In this document: positions 1 through 8,101 of the stretch, in pieces
Layout of the letters: each line of letters starts with the position of its first letter
Numbering within the stretch: position 1 is the first letter of the stretch
Assembly (NCBI GenBank): GCA_003220475.1
Contig: QHSO01000096.1
Span: 1-32,139 of the forward strand
Length of the DNA: 32,139 bases
Direction: 5' to 3'
Source: Candidatus Rokuibacteriota bacterium
GTDB lineage: Bacteria > Methylomirabilota > Methylomirabilia > Rokubacteriales > CSP1-6
Program-made: the position numbers and the translations under genes
The notes under the pieces: model-generated
Seen by the model: the letters and a program-made list of their open reading frames with translations, nothing else
Databases searched by the model: none
What the model was told of the DNA's origin: nothing

Positions 1-339
<339 letters not shown>

Positions 340-436
340 GTTGAACTCATTCATTCGTTCGTGGTGAACGCGTCTGGCTGCACTCGAGGATCTCCGTGTT
401 CGATGGCGGCGAGACTACTCGCCGCTTCGATTCGAT

Positions 437-554
<118 letters not shown>

Positions 555-562
555 TTAATCAC

Positions 563-597
563 AACGGGGGGAACGTCGCGTTCCCCCCGTTTCCCCC
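563..597 (+). terminator. rrn operon rho-independent terminator
   Basis: A perfect 12-bp stem (563-574 with 580-591; AACGGGGGGAAC and its complement) closes a 5-base loop and is followed by a pyrimidine tract (TTTCCCCCCTT). It sits 8 bases after 5S and is the expected end of the rRNA operon. The tract after the stem is C-rich rather than a pure T run. Confidence 0.85.
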
Positions 598-602
598 CTT
601 GA

Positions 603-623
603 TGGAGAAGCGATGCTTCTCCA
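603..623 (+). other. Stem-loop after the rrn terminator
   Basis: TGGAGAAGC (603-611) pairs perfectly with GCTTCTCCA (615-623) around a 3-base loop. There is no T tract directly after it. It lies between two other hairpins and may be a processing or mRNA-protecting structure, or a back-up part of the termination region. Confidence 0.5.
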
Positions 624-629
624 CACGAG

Positions 630-670
630 CGCCCGGGTCGACTCCATCGGCCCGGGCGTTCCTGTTTTTA
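630..670 (+). terminator. Possible second terminator or attenuator hairpin
   Basis: CGCCCGGG (630-637) pairs with CCCGGGCG (651-658) around a 13-base loop. It is followed by TTCCTGTTTTTA (659-670), a better T tract than that of the first rrn terminator. It would catch read-through from the rRNA operon before it reaches the receptor gene, whose promoter starts further downstream. Confidence 0.55.
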
Positions 671-705
671 CGCTCCGCGCGCGAAACGCCCGGGCAACGC
701 AGAGG

Positions 706-734
706 TTGGCGTCGGCCGCGCCGTGTGCTAATCA
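706..734 (+). promoter_or_regulatory. Predicted sigma-70-type promoter of the TonB receptor
   Basis: TTGGCG (706-711), a 17-base spacer and TAATCA (729-734) preceded by TGC, an extended -10. Transcription would start near 741, just before the ribosome binding site TGGAGG (747-752). The position between the terminators and the receptor gene supports it; the -10 is not a perfect match. Confidence 0.5.
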
Positions 735-756
735 GCCGTCACCGACTGGAGGCCTC

Positions 757-2934
757 ATGGCGTGGCGCGTGGTCTCGTTGGCCGTGGCGTGCGGCGTCGC
801 CGCCGTTATCGCCGGTGTGACGTCGGCGAGCGGTCAGGAGCCCACGGAGCCGCCAGTTCGTCTGCCACCGCTCGAGGTGACCGGTACGAGATTGCCAGGC
901 TCGCCACTACCCGTCGACAGCGTTCCCGCAACGGTCGATGTGATCCCCGGCGAGACGCTGCGCGCGACGGGCGAAGTCACGCTACAGGAAGCGCTCCGCC
1001 GCCTCCCGGGCGTCAGCACGGCGAACCAGCAAGGCAACTCGTTCCAGATGGATTTCTCCGTCCGCGGATTCCAGGGCACGTCGGTCACCGGCGCGCCGCA
1101 GGGGATCAGCGTGTTCGTGGATGGCGTGCGGGTGAACGAGCCGACGGTGGAGGAGATCAACTTCGATCTGCTGCCGCTCGACGACATCGAACGCGTCGAG
1201 CTGATTCGCGGCCCCGCCGCGGTCTTCGGTCGCAACACGCTCGGCGGAGTCCTGAACATCGTCACCCGGCGCGGCACCGAGGTACGCGAGATCGTGCCCG
1301 AGGCCGAGTGGGGAAGCTTCGGGCAGCAGAAGTATCGGTTGCGGATCGGCGGTGTCGAGGGGCCGGTGGACTACTACGTCGCCGGAACGTACTTCAGCGA
1401 GGAGGGCTGGCGCGACGCCTCCGCGAGCCGGCTGGGTCGGCTGTTCGCCCGCGTGGGCCTCCGCTCCGGCGGGACCGACGTGGCGCTGTCGTACCAGCGC
1501 GCGCAAAACCGCATCGAGCAGCCGGGCTCGCTGCCCGAGAGCGAGCTGCACCAGCACCGGACGCGCAATTTCACGGGCGGCGACTTCTTCGAGCCGCTGA
1601 TGAACGCGGTGACCCTCAATCTCAAGCAGGACCTCGGCGAGCGCTGGGCACTGGCGGCGACGCTGTTCGCCCGCACGCTCGACGCCGAGCAGTTCAACGT
1701 CAACGTGATCGACACCAACGCGCGCTCCTTCACGAGCACGGCGAGCGCGGGCGGAACCGTCGAGGCGATCCATCAGGCGAGGGTCTTCGGTCGCTCCAAC
1801 CGACTCGCGCTCGGCGTCGAGTATGCGTATGCCGATGCGCGCGTGCGGGTGTTCGACGAGACACCGGCGGGTCAGCGCACGATCGATTCGGACATTCGAG
1901 ACGGGCTGACGACGATCGGCGGCTGGGTGCTGAACACGCTCGAGGTCGGGCGCGGTCTGCTGGTGCCGGGCGACCAGCTCGTGGTCACTGGGGGCGCGCG
2001 CTTCGACTACGTGCGCCACACCATCGGCGACCGCACGCCGAATCCCGACCTGCCGAGCTCCGCGGGCACGCACACGTTCATGCGCGCCACGCCGCGGTTC
2101 GGCATCAACTACAACCCGACGCCACGCCTCAACGTCTACTTCAGCTTTGCCGAAGGTTTCCGCGCGCCGTCGTTCCTCGAGCTGACATGCGCCTCACCGG
2201 CGACGATCTGCCCCGGGCTGCAAGCCGGCGCCGCGGCCGACCCGCCGCTCAAGCCGGTGACGGTACGCAACTACGAGGTCGGCGCGCGCGCGCAGCCATG
2301 GCCCTGGCTCGAAGCGCGCCTCGCCCTCTACCGGAGCGACGTACAGGACGACATCTTCTCGGTCGCCCCGACGGGCACGGTCGGCCTCTTCTTCCAGAAC
2401 GTGGGCGGCACGCGGCGGCAGGGCGTCGAGGTCGAGCTGCGTGGCAAGTACGCGCGTCTCCTCGAGCCATGGCTCAACTACGCCTACACCGAGGCGACGT
2501 TTCGTGACGAGGTGCTCCTCGGCACCGCGCGGGTGACCGCCGACTGTGCGGCGCCGCCGTGCACGCAGCGGGTCCGCAAGGGGAGCGAGCTGCCGCTCGT
2601 GCCTCGCCACCGGATCAACGCCGGCATCGATGCGCATGTGACCGACTGGCTCACGGTCTCACTGAGCGGCGCCTACGTGAGCCGTCAGTGGCTGCGCGGC
2701 GACGAGGCCAACGAAACGCGCCAGCTCGGCGATTACGTCGTGCTGAACGCGGGGCTCAGCGCGCGCTGGAAGGCACTGTCGGCGTTCTTGTCCGTGCAGA
2801 ACCTGCTCGATACCGAGTACGAGACGTTCGGCACGTTCGCGCCGAATCCGCGGGTCGACGGCACGCCCGTGCAGCGCTTCCTCACGCCGGCGGCGCCGGT
2901 CAACTTCCGCGGCGGTCTCGCCTGGCGATTCTGA
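757..2934 (+). CDS. TonB-dependent outer-membrane receptor
   Basis: A 725-residue outer-membrane receptor expected to import a scarce nutrient, such as an iron chelate or cobalamin, using TonB-ExbBD energy. The start at 757 is chosen because TGGAGG lies 4 bases upstream and a signal peptide follows at once (residues 1-26, ending ASG-Q); an in-frame ATG at 613 would add an unlikely N-terminus. A TonB-box-like LEVTG lies at 39-43. The plug domain (about 50-165) has typical motifs: LQEALRRLPGV, VFVDGVRVNEP, IERVELIRGPAAVFGRNTLGG and NIVTRRG. The rest is a beta-barrel ending in ...GGLAWRF with the terminal Phe used in barrel assembly. Two Cys pairs (in TCASPATICPG and DCAAPPCTQ) probably lie in external loops. 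The substrate cannot be told from sequence; no riboswitch or transport genes lie beside it. Confidence 0.93.
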   Translation: MAWRVVSLAVACGVAAVIAGVTSASGQEPTEPPVRLPPLEVTGTRLPGSPLPVDSVPATVDVIPGETLRATGEVTLQEALRRLPGVSTANQQGNSFQMDFSVRGFQGTSVTGAPQGISVFVDGVRVNEPTVEEINFDLLPLDDIERVELIRGPAAVFGRNTLGGVLNIVTRRGTEVREIVPEAEWGSFGQQKYRLRIGGVEGPVDYYVAGTYFSEEGWRDASASRLGRLFARVGLRSGGTDVALSYQRAQNRIEQPGSLPESELHQHRTRNFTGGDFFEPLMNAVTLNLKQDLGERWALAATLFARTLDAEQFNVNVIDTNARSFTSTASAGGTVEAIHQARVFGRSNRLALGVEYAYADARVRVFDETPAGQRTIDSDIRDGLTTIGGWVLNTLEVGRGLLVPGDQLVVTGGARFDYVRHTIGDRTPNPDLPSSAGTHTFMRATPRFGINYNPTPRLNVYFSFAEGFRAPSFLELTCASPATICPGLQAGAAADPPLKPVTVRNYEVGARAQPWPWLEARLALYRSDVQDDIFSVAPTGTVGLFFQNVGGTRRQGVEVELRGKYARLLEPWLNYAYTEATFRDEVLLGTARVTADCAAPPCTQRVRKGSELPLVPRHRINAGIDAHVTDWLTVSLSGAYVSRQWLRGDEANETRQLGDYVVLNAGLSARWKALSAFLSVQNLLDTEYETFGTFAPNPRVDGTPVQRFLTPAAPVNFRGGLAWRF

Positions 2935-2958
2935 GTCGCATCACCGTCTGAAGTCGCC

Positions 2959-3786
2959 TCAACCGACGAACGTCGACCAGAGCGAGAACACGAAGCCCGC
3001 GAGCGTCACGCCGATGCAGGCGATCGCCAGCGCCCAGTCCAGCGCCGTCTCACGCCGCTGCTCGGCGAGCGAGATGAGCAGCCCCGCCAGCAGGCCGCCC
3101 ACGAAGCCGCCCGCGTGCGCGGCGTTGTTGACGGCGCGCATGAAGAAGCTGAGCAGGAATATCAGCAGCGCCATGTAGCCGTACTGGCGCAGCACCATCG
3201 CACCGAACGCGCCGCCGCGCTTCTTGCCGAACGCGACGATCGCTCCGAGCAGACCGAACACCGCGCCGGAGGCGCCGATCGTGAACGGATGACCGACCCA
3301 GTTGGACACGATGAAGCCGACGGCGCCCGCGACGGTGAAGATCACGACCAGGCGCGCCGGGCCGAAGAGCTGCTCGACGGCGGGACCGAGCTGCCGAATC
3401 CACAGCACGTTGAACAGGATGTGCAGGATGCCGCCATGCAGATAGATGCCGGTGAAGATCGTCCACCAGTGGCCGAGCTGCCAGGGCACCGCACCGGCAC
3501 CACCCAGCGCCGCGAGGGCGGCATTGCTCGGAGAGAATGCGTCAAACAGCCCGTGCGCCGAGAACGCCGCCCGCGGATCCAGCAGCAGGCTCACCACGTA
3601 CGCGGCGATGCAGGCGGCGGTGACGACGTTGGTGAAGCTGCTGCGTCCGAACAGCGCGCGCAGTGGCGCAGCGAAGCCCCACATCCCCGGATTGCGACGC
3701 CCGCAGACGAGGCACTGGGCGGCCTCCGCGCTGGTGAGACGACCGCACGAGGGACAGAGGATGGTGCCGGTCGTCTTACGGAACAT
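2959..3786 (-). CDS. Rhomboid-family intramembrane serine protease with N-terminal zinc ribbon
   Basis: A 275-residue inner-membrane protein. An N-terminal zinc ribbon has Cys11, Cys14, Cys25 and Cys28 (CPSC...CLVC), followed by rhomboid helices. Catalytic residues are visible: Ser173 in GASGAVFG and His224 in NNAAHAGG; the conserved HGGILHILFN (117-126) precedes them. Rhomboids cleave transmembrane substrates within the bilayer; the substrate here is unknown. The start at 3786 begins the zinc ribbon directly. An in-frame ATG at 3825 would add 13 unusual basic residues and has no ribosome binding site. The chosen start overlaps the end of a possible 30-codon ORF by 11 bases, suggesting coupled translation. 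The gene converges on the TonB receptor gene with a 24-base gap. Confidence 0.93.
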   Translation of the reverse strand: MFRKTTGTILCPSCGRLTSAEAAQCLVCGRRNPGMWGFAAPLRALFGRSSFTNVVTAACIAAYVVSLLLDPRAAFSAHGLFDAFSPSNAALAALGGAGAVPWQLGHWWTIFTGIYLHGGILHILFNVLWIRQLGPAVEQLFGPARLVVIFTVAGAVGFIVSNWVGHPFTIGASGAVFGLLGAIVAFGKKRGGAFGAMVLRQYGYMALLIFLLSFFMRAVNNAAHAGGFVGGLLAGLLISLAEQRRETALDWALAIACIGVTLAGFVFSLWSTFVG

Positions 3787-3868
3787 CGTTTTCGCGCTTC
3801 GCCTCCGGGATGCGATAGCCTTCATCGAGCCAGACGCCCAGATCGGTCAAACGGCAGGTGAGCGCCAT
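3776..3868 (-). CDS. Possible 30-residue ORF coupled to the rhomboid gene
   Basis: A short frame from ATG at 3868 to TAA at 3776 would encode 30 residues, beginning MALTCRLTDLGVWLDEGYR. Its stop overlaps the rhomboid start by 11 bases, and the only good Shine-Dalgarno-like stretch before the rhomboid (CCGGAGGCG on the minus strand) lies inside it. The residue mix looks protein-like but it matches no family I know. No strong ribosome binding site precedes its own ATG. It could be a leader peptide that sets rhomboid translation, the remnant of a longer gene, or chance. Confidence 0.3.
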   Translation of the reverse strand: MALTCRLTDLGVWLDEGYRIPEAKRENDVP

Positions 3869-4004
3869 GCCACGCGGCGCGCTGCCGGCACGTCGGGCAG
3901 GTGACTTCTTGTTTGCGCGGCGTCGCGCCGACGTCCCCCGCAGCGGACATCCGGTCGGATCGTACCGGCGGCCGACAAACCCTGTCAACTCAACGACTTT
4001 CGCG

Positions 4005-4033
4005 TTGACACCCTCGGATGGCTCGCGTAGAGT
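4005..4033 (+). promoter_or_regulatory. Strong sigma-70-type promoter of the pyrophosphatase operon
   Basis: A perfect -35 TTGACA (4005-4010), a 17-base spacer and -10 TAGAGT (4028-4033). Transcription would start near 4040, leaving a leader of about 45 bases before the ATG at 4085. This is the best promoter match in the window. It lies in the divergent gap with the rhomboid gene. Confidence 0.75.
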
Positions 4034-4084
4034 TGCGACGATTTCCGTCACGGATTGTCCATCGAACCCGGGAGACCCACGATC

Positions 4085-6565
4085 ATGAACGGCAAGCTTC
4101 TCGCCACGCTGCTCGTCCTCGCCCTGACGATGCTCGTCGCCGCGCCGACCGTCCTCGCGCAGGCATCGGCGGCGCCCGCCCAGCATGGCGGCGGCGAGGC
4201 GAGCCTGAAGATTCCCGACCTCGCGCAGGTACACGTCGCCGGTGTCGGCGGCCGCACGCTGCTCACGGTCGGGCTCGGCGTGTGCGTGCTGGGGCTCGTC
4301 TTCGGCCTCGTGATCTTCAACCAGCTCAAGAACCTGCCCGTCCACGCCTCGATGCGGGAGATCTCCGAGCTGATCTACGAGACCTGCAAGACGTACCTCA
4401 TCACCCAGGGCAAGTTCATCCTCCTGCTCGAGGTCTTCATCGGCACCATCATGGTGCTCTACTTCGGCTTCCTGCTGCACTTCGAGGCCATCCGCGTGCT
4501 GATCATCCTGCTCTTCAGCCTCATCGGCATCGCGGGCAGCTATGGCGTGGCGTGGTTCGGCATCCGCATCAACACCTTCGCCAACTCGCGGACGGCGTTC
4601 GCGAGTCTTCGCGGCCAGGCCTATCCGGTCTACGCCATCCCGCTCAAGGCCGGCATGTCCATCGGCATGCTGCTGATCAGCGTCGAGCTGTTCCTGATGC
4701 TGTGCATCCTGCTCTTCATCCCGGGCGACTACGCCGGGCCATGCTTCATCGGCTTCGCCATCGGCGAGTCGCTCGGCGCGGCCGCGCTGCGCATCGCCGG
4801 TGGCATCTTCACGAAGATCGCGGACATCGGCTCGGACCTCATGAAGATCGTGTTCAACATCAAAGAGGACGACGCGCGCAATCCCGGTGTCATCGCCGAC
4901 TGCACGGGTGACAACGCGGGCGACTCCGTCGGCCCCAGCGCCGACGGCTTCGAGACGTACGGCGTCACCGGCGTCGCGTTGATCTCGTTCATCCTCCTCG
5001 CGGTGCGCGAGCCGGCCGTCCAGGTGCAGCTGCTCGTCTGGATCTTCACCATGCGCATCCTGATGATCGTGGCCAGCGGCGGCTCCTACTTGATCAACGA
5101 GGCCATCACGCGTGCGCGCTACGCGACGGTCGCGCGGATGAACTTCGAAACGCCGCTGACCTCGCTCGTCTGGCTGACCTCCATCGTCTCGGTCGTGATG
5201 ACCTACGCCGCGTCCTACGTGCTCATCCCGAACCTCGGCGACGGCTCACTCTGGTGGAAATTGTCCACGGTCATCACCTGCGGCACGCTGGCCGGGGCGA
5301 TCATCCCGGAGCTCGTCAAGATCTTCACCTCCACGGGGTCGAGCCACGTCCGCGAGATCGTGACGGCCTCGCGCGAAGGCGGCGCCTCGCTCAACGTGCT
5401 CTCCGGCTTGGTGGCCGGCAACTTCAGCGCGTACTGGCTCGGCATCACGATCGTGGTGCTCATGGGCATCGCGTTCCTGGTCAGCACACTCGGACTGGGC
5501 GCGCTCATGGTGGCGCCCGCGGTCTTCGCGTTCGGCCTCGTCGCCTTCGGCTTCCTGGGAATGGGGCCGGTGACCATCGCCGTCGACTCCTATGGGCCCG
5601 TCACCGACAACGCCCAGTCCGTCTACGAGCTGTCGGTCATCGAGACGATTCCGAACGTGGCCGCCCAGATCCGTCGCGAGCACGGCTTCGACGTGAAGTT
5701 CGAGAACGCCAAGGCCCTCCTCGAGGAGAACGACGGCGCCGGCAATACGTTCAAGGCCACCGCCAAGCCCGTCCTCATCGGCACTGCGGTCGTCGGGGCC
5801 ACCACAATGATCTTCTCGATCATCGTGGTGCTGACCTCCGGGCTCACGCAGAACCTCGACAAGCTATCACTGCTGCACCCGCCGTTCTTGCTCGGTCTCA
5901 TCACGGGCGGCGCCGTCATCTACTGGTTCACCGGCGCCGCCACGCAGGCGGTCTCGACCGGCGCCTACCGCGCGGTGGAGTTCATCAAGGCCAACATCCG
6001 TCTCGAAGGGACGACCAAGGCCTCGGTGAGCGACAGCAAGAAGGTCGTGGAGATCTGCACGCAGTACGCGCAGAAGGGCATGTTCAACATCTTCCTCACG
6101 ATCTTCTTCTCGACGCTGGCCTTCGCGTTCCTGGAGCCGTACTTCTTCATCGGCTACCTCATCTCGATCGCGCTGTTCGGGTTGTACCAGGCGGTGTTCA
6201 TGGCCAACGCGGGCGGCGCCTGGGACAACGCGAAGAAGATCGTCGAGACCGAGCTGAAGGAGAAGGGCAGCGCGCTGCACGCGGCCACCGTCGTGGGCGA
6301 CACCGTCGGCGACCCCTTCAAGGACACCTCGTCGGTGGCAATGAATCCGGTCATCAAGTTCACCACGCTCTTCGGCCTGCTCGCCGTGGAGCTGGCGGTG
6401 AGCCTGACCGCCACCAGTGGCGCCGCGCTGAGCCGCACGCTGAGCCTCGTGTTCTTCGTGCTGTCGATGGTTTTCGTGTGGCGTTCGTTCTACGGCATGC
6501 GCATCAAGGGCGGGGAGCCGGCCGTGACCCACGGCGCCGTCGGCGCGGTGGCGCGCAGCAAGTAG
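4085..6565 (+). CDS. hppA: Membrane-bound ion-pumping inorganic pyrophosphatase
   Basis: An 826-residue polytopic membrane enzyme that hydrolyses pyrophosphate and pumps ions across the inner membrane. The start at 4085 has GGGAG about 10 bases upstream and gives a signal-peptide-like N-terminus (ending VLAQ); an in-frame ATG at 4055 adds 10 residues. Signature motifs are present: IFTKIADIGSDL, then EDDARNPGVIADCTGDNAGD with FETYG, and near the C-terminus GDTVGDPFKDTSSVAMNP. In GNTFKA, Lys at about residue 557 occupies the position that marks potassium-independent enzymes, which are usually proton pumps. The substrate loop differs from the common DVGADLVGK form: the Lys is one place earlier (DIGSDLMKIV). 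The protein is longer than the usual 660-770 residues. It heads a probable operon with the DedA gene one base downstream. Confidence 0.95.
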   Translation: MNGKLLATLLVLALTMLVAAPTVLAQASAAPAQHGGGEASLKIPDLAQVHVAGVGGRTLLTVGLGVCVLGLVFGLVIFNQLKNLPVHASMREISELIYETCKTYLITQGKFILLLEVFIGTIMVLYFGFLLHFEAIRVLIILLFSLIGIAGSYGVAWFGIRINTFANSRTAFASLRGQAYPVYAIPLKAGMSIGMLLISVELFLMLCILLFIPGDYAGPCFIGFAIGESLGAAALRIAGGIFTKIADIGSDLMKIVFNIKEDDARNPGVIADCTGDNAGDSVGPSADGFETYGVTGVALISFILLAVREPAVQVQLLVWIFTMRILMIVASGGSYLINEAITRARYATVARMNFETPLTSLVWLTSIVSVVMTYAASYVLIPNLGDGSLWWKLSTVITCGTLAGAIIPELVKIFTSTGSSHVREIVTASREGGASLNVLSGLVAGNFSAYWLGITIVVLMGIAFLVSTLGLGALMVAPAVFAFGLVAFGFLGMGPVTIAVDSYGPVTDNAQSVYELSVIETIPNVAAQIRREHGFDVKFENAKALLEENDGAGNTFKATAKPVLIGTAVVGATTMIFSIIVVLTSGLTQNLDKLSLLHPPFLLGLITGGAVIYWFTGAATQAVSTGAYRAVEFIKANIRLEGTTKASVSDSKKVVEICTQYAQKGMFNIFLTIFFSTLAFAFLEPYFFIGYLISIALFGLYQAVFMANAGGAWDNAKKIVETELKEKGSALHAATVVGDTVGDPFKDTSSVAMNPVIKFTTLFGLLAVELAVSLTATSGAALSRTLSLVFFVLSMVFVWRSFYGMRIKGGEPAVTHGAVGAVARSK

Positions 6566-6566
6566 C

Positions 6567-7232
6567 GTGCTCGTCGATCTCGGGGCGTTCCTGGCCGGCA
6601 ACGCGCCGCTGGAGTTCCTGCACGACATCGTCCGCGGGACGTATTCGCTCGACTCGCTGATTCGGTGGGGCGGCTACGGTCTCCTGTTCGCCATCGTGTT
6701 CGCCGAGACCGGGCTGCTCGTCGGGTTCTTCCTGCCCGGCGACTCGCTGCTGTTCACCGCGGGTGTCGTCGCCGGTACCGGGGCGCTGGACATCTGGTGG
6801 CTCAACGTGTTGCTGAGTGCCGCTGCGGTGGGTGGGGACAGTGTGGGCTATGCCATCGGTCGGCGGCTGGGGCCGCGCGTGTTCAGCCGCGAGAAGTCGC
6901 TGCTGTTCAATCCGGTCCACGTCGAGCGGACGCGCCGCTTCTACAACCGGCACGGCGCCAAGACCATCGTCATCGCCCGCTTCGTCCCCATCGTGCGGAC
7001 ATTCGCGCCCACGGTCGCGGGCGTCGGCCAGATGGAGTATCGACGCTTCGTTTTCTACAATGTGGCCGGTGGGATCGGATGGGTCGTGAGCATGACGTGG
7101 GCGGGCTACGCCCTGGGCCAGTTTCCGATCATCGGGTCGAATCTCCACGTCGTCGCCGGCGTGGTGATCGTCCTCTCGCTGATTCCGATCGCACTGGAGC
7201 TCCTGCGGGAGCGCCGGCGGCGGCCCAGCTAG
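6567..7232 (+). CDS. DedA family membrane protein (VTT/SNARE-associated domain)
   Basis: A 221-residue inner-membrane protein of the DedA family, whose members act in lipid carrier or phospholipid flipping and membrane homeostasis. It starts with GTG one base after the pyrophosphatase stop. Family motifs are clear: FAETGLLVGFFLPGDSLLF (about 47-65), the glycine-rich GGDSVGYAIGR, and the C-terminal-half signature FARFVPIVRTFAPTVAG followed by MEYRRFVFYNVAGG, with the conserved Arg residues expected to sit in a re-entrant loop. It ends with basic RERRRRPS. Its place between an ion pump and a lipid A acyltransferase fits an envelope operon. The transported lipid is not evident. Confidence 0.92.
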   Translation: MLVDLGAFLAGNAPLEFLHDIVRGTYSLDSLIRWGGYGLLFAIVFAETGLLVGFFLPGDSLLFTAGVVAGTGALDIWWLNVLLSAAAVGGDSVGYAIGRRLGPRVFSREKSLLFNPVHVERTRRFYNRHGAKTIVIARFVPIVRTFAPTVAGVGQMEYRRFVFYNVAGGIGWVVSMTWAGYALGQFPIIGSNLHVVAGVVIVLSLIPIALELLRERRRRPS

Positions 7233-7234
7233 CC

Positions 7235-8101
7235 GCGACCGCGCTCGTCGCCTCGGTCGGACGGCTCCCGCTGCCGCTCGGCCTGTGGCTCGGTCGGCGC
7301 CTCGGCGACGCCGGCTACGTGGCGTTGCGCCGTCGACGCCGGCTCGCCCTCGACAACCTCGCCCGCGCGTACCCGGCGCTGCCCCCTCACGAGCGGGCAC
7401 GCCTGGCCCGCCGTGCCTCCCAGCATCTCGGCATGACGCTGGTCGAGCTGGCGCGACTGCTGGCGCGACCGCTCGACGCCACGCTCGAGCGCATCCGGTT
7501 GGAGGGCGTGGAGCATATGCGCGCGGCCATGGCCGAGCACGGCCGGGCCCTGCTGCTGACCGCGCACCTGGGGAACTGGGAGCTGCTGGCGGCGGCCCAT
7601 CGCCTCACCGGGTTTCCGTTGTCGGTCGTCGTGCGGCCACTCGACACGCCGTGGCTCGACACGCTCGCCGAGCGACTGCGACGCAGCACCGGGGTCGAGC
7701 TGATCGCCAAGCGCGGCGCGCTGCGGCCCGTCCTCGAGGCCCTCCGCCGGGGTCGGATGATCGGCATCCTCATGGATCAGAACGCCGCCCGGCGCGAGAG
7801 CGTCTTCGTCGACTTCTTCGGCCGACCGGCGTCGACCTCGCGGAGCATCGCGCTGCTGGCGCTCCGCACCCGCACCCCGGTGATCCCGGTCTTCACCCGG
7901 CGCGACCCTGACGGGTGCCACACCGTGTTCGTCCACCCCCCGCTGCCGGAGCCGGTGGCGAATGGCTCTGAAGCCGCGGTCGTCGAACTGACCGCACGAT
8001 GCACCCTTGCCATCGAGCGCGCCATCCGAGAGGCTCCCGAGCAGTGGCTCTGGTCACACGATCGCTGGCGCACCCGTCCCCCGGGGGAGGCGCGCGCATG
8101 A
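7235..8101 (+). CDS. LpxL/HtrB-type lipid A acyltransferase (start codon unresolved)
   Basis: A late acyltransferase of lipid A synthesis on the inner membrane; the family transfers a fatty acyl chain from acyl-ACP to the lipid A precursor. The acyltransferase motif HLGNWE is present, followed by DQNAARRESVFVDFFGRPA and TPVIPVFTRRD, both typical of LpxL/LpxM. It ends EQWLWSHDRWRTRP, the usual C-terminal signature. Homology begins near 7247 (LVASVGRLPLPLGLWLGRRLG). Between the DedA stop (7230-7232) and that point the frame has no ATG, GTG or TTG. The nearest GTG (7319) would remove conserved residues. CTG at 7271 is one candidate; upstream in-frame GTG 7097 lies deep in DedA and gives non-homologous sequence. 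The start given is the first codon wholly after DedA. The stop overlaps the next ATG (ATGA). Confidence 0.85.
   Translation, partial: ATALVASVGRLPLPLGLWLGRRLGDAGYVALRRRRRLALDNLARAYPALPPHERARLARRASQHLGMTLVELARLLARPLDATLERIRLEGVEHMRAAMAEHGRALLLTAHLGNWELLAAAHRLTGFPLSVVVRPLDTPWLDTLAERLRRSTGVELIAKRGALRPVLEALRRGRMIGILMDQNAARRESVFVDFFGRPASTSRSIALLALRTRTPVIPVFTRRDPDGCHTVFVHPPLPEPVANGSEAAVVELTARCTLAIERAIREAPEQWLWSHDRWRTRPPGEARA

Noticed and set aside
340-436. tRNA gene in the 23S-5S spacer
   Set aside because: No cloverleaf or T-loop pattern was found in this short spacer.
671-756. Cobalamin or other riboswitch before the TonB receptor
   Set aside because: The leader after the predicted transcription start is only about 16 bases, and no B12-box-like sequence is present.
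762-2507. A 581-codon frame overlapping the TonB receptor in another frame
   Set aside because: Arg/Ala-rich shadow frame typical of GC-rich DNA; the receptor frame has signal peptide, plug and barrel motifs.
6504-7400. A 298-codon antisense frame over the DedA gene
   Set aside because: Shadow of the DedA coding pattern; no start signal or domain.
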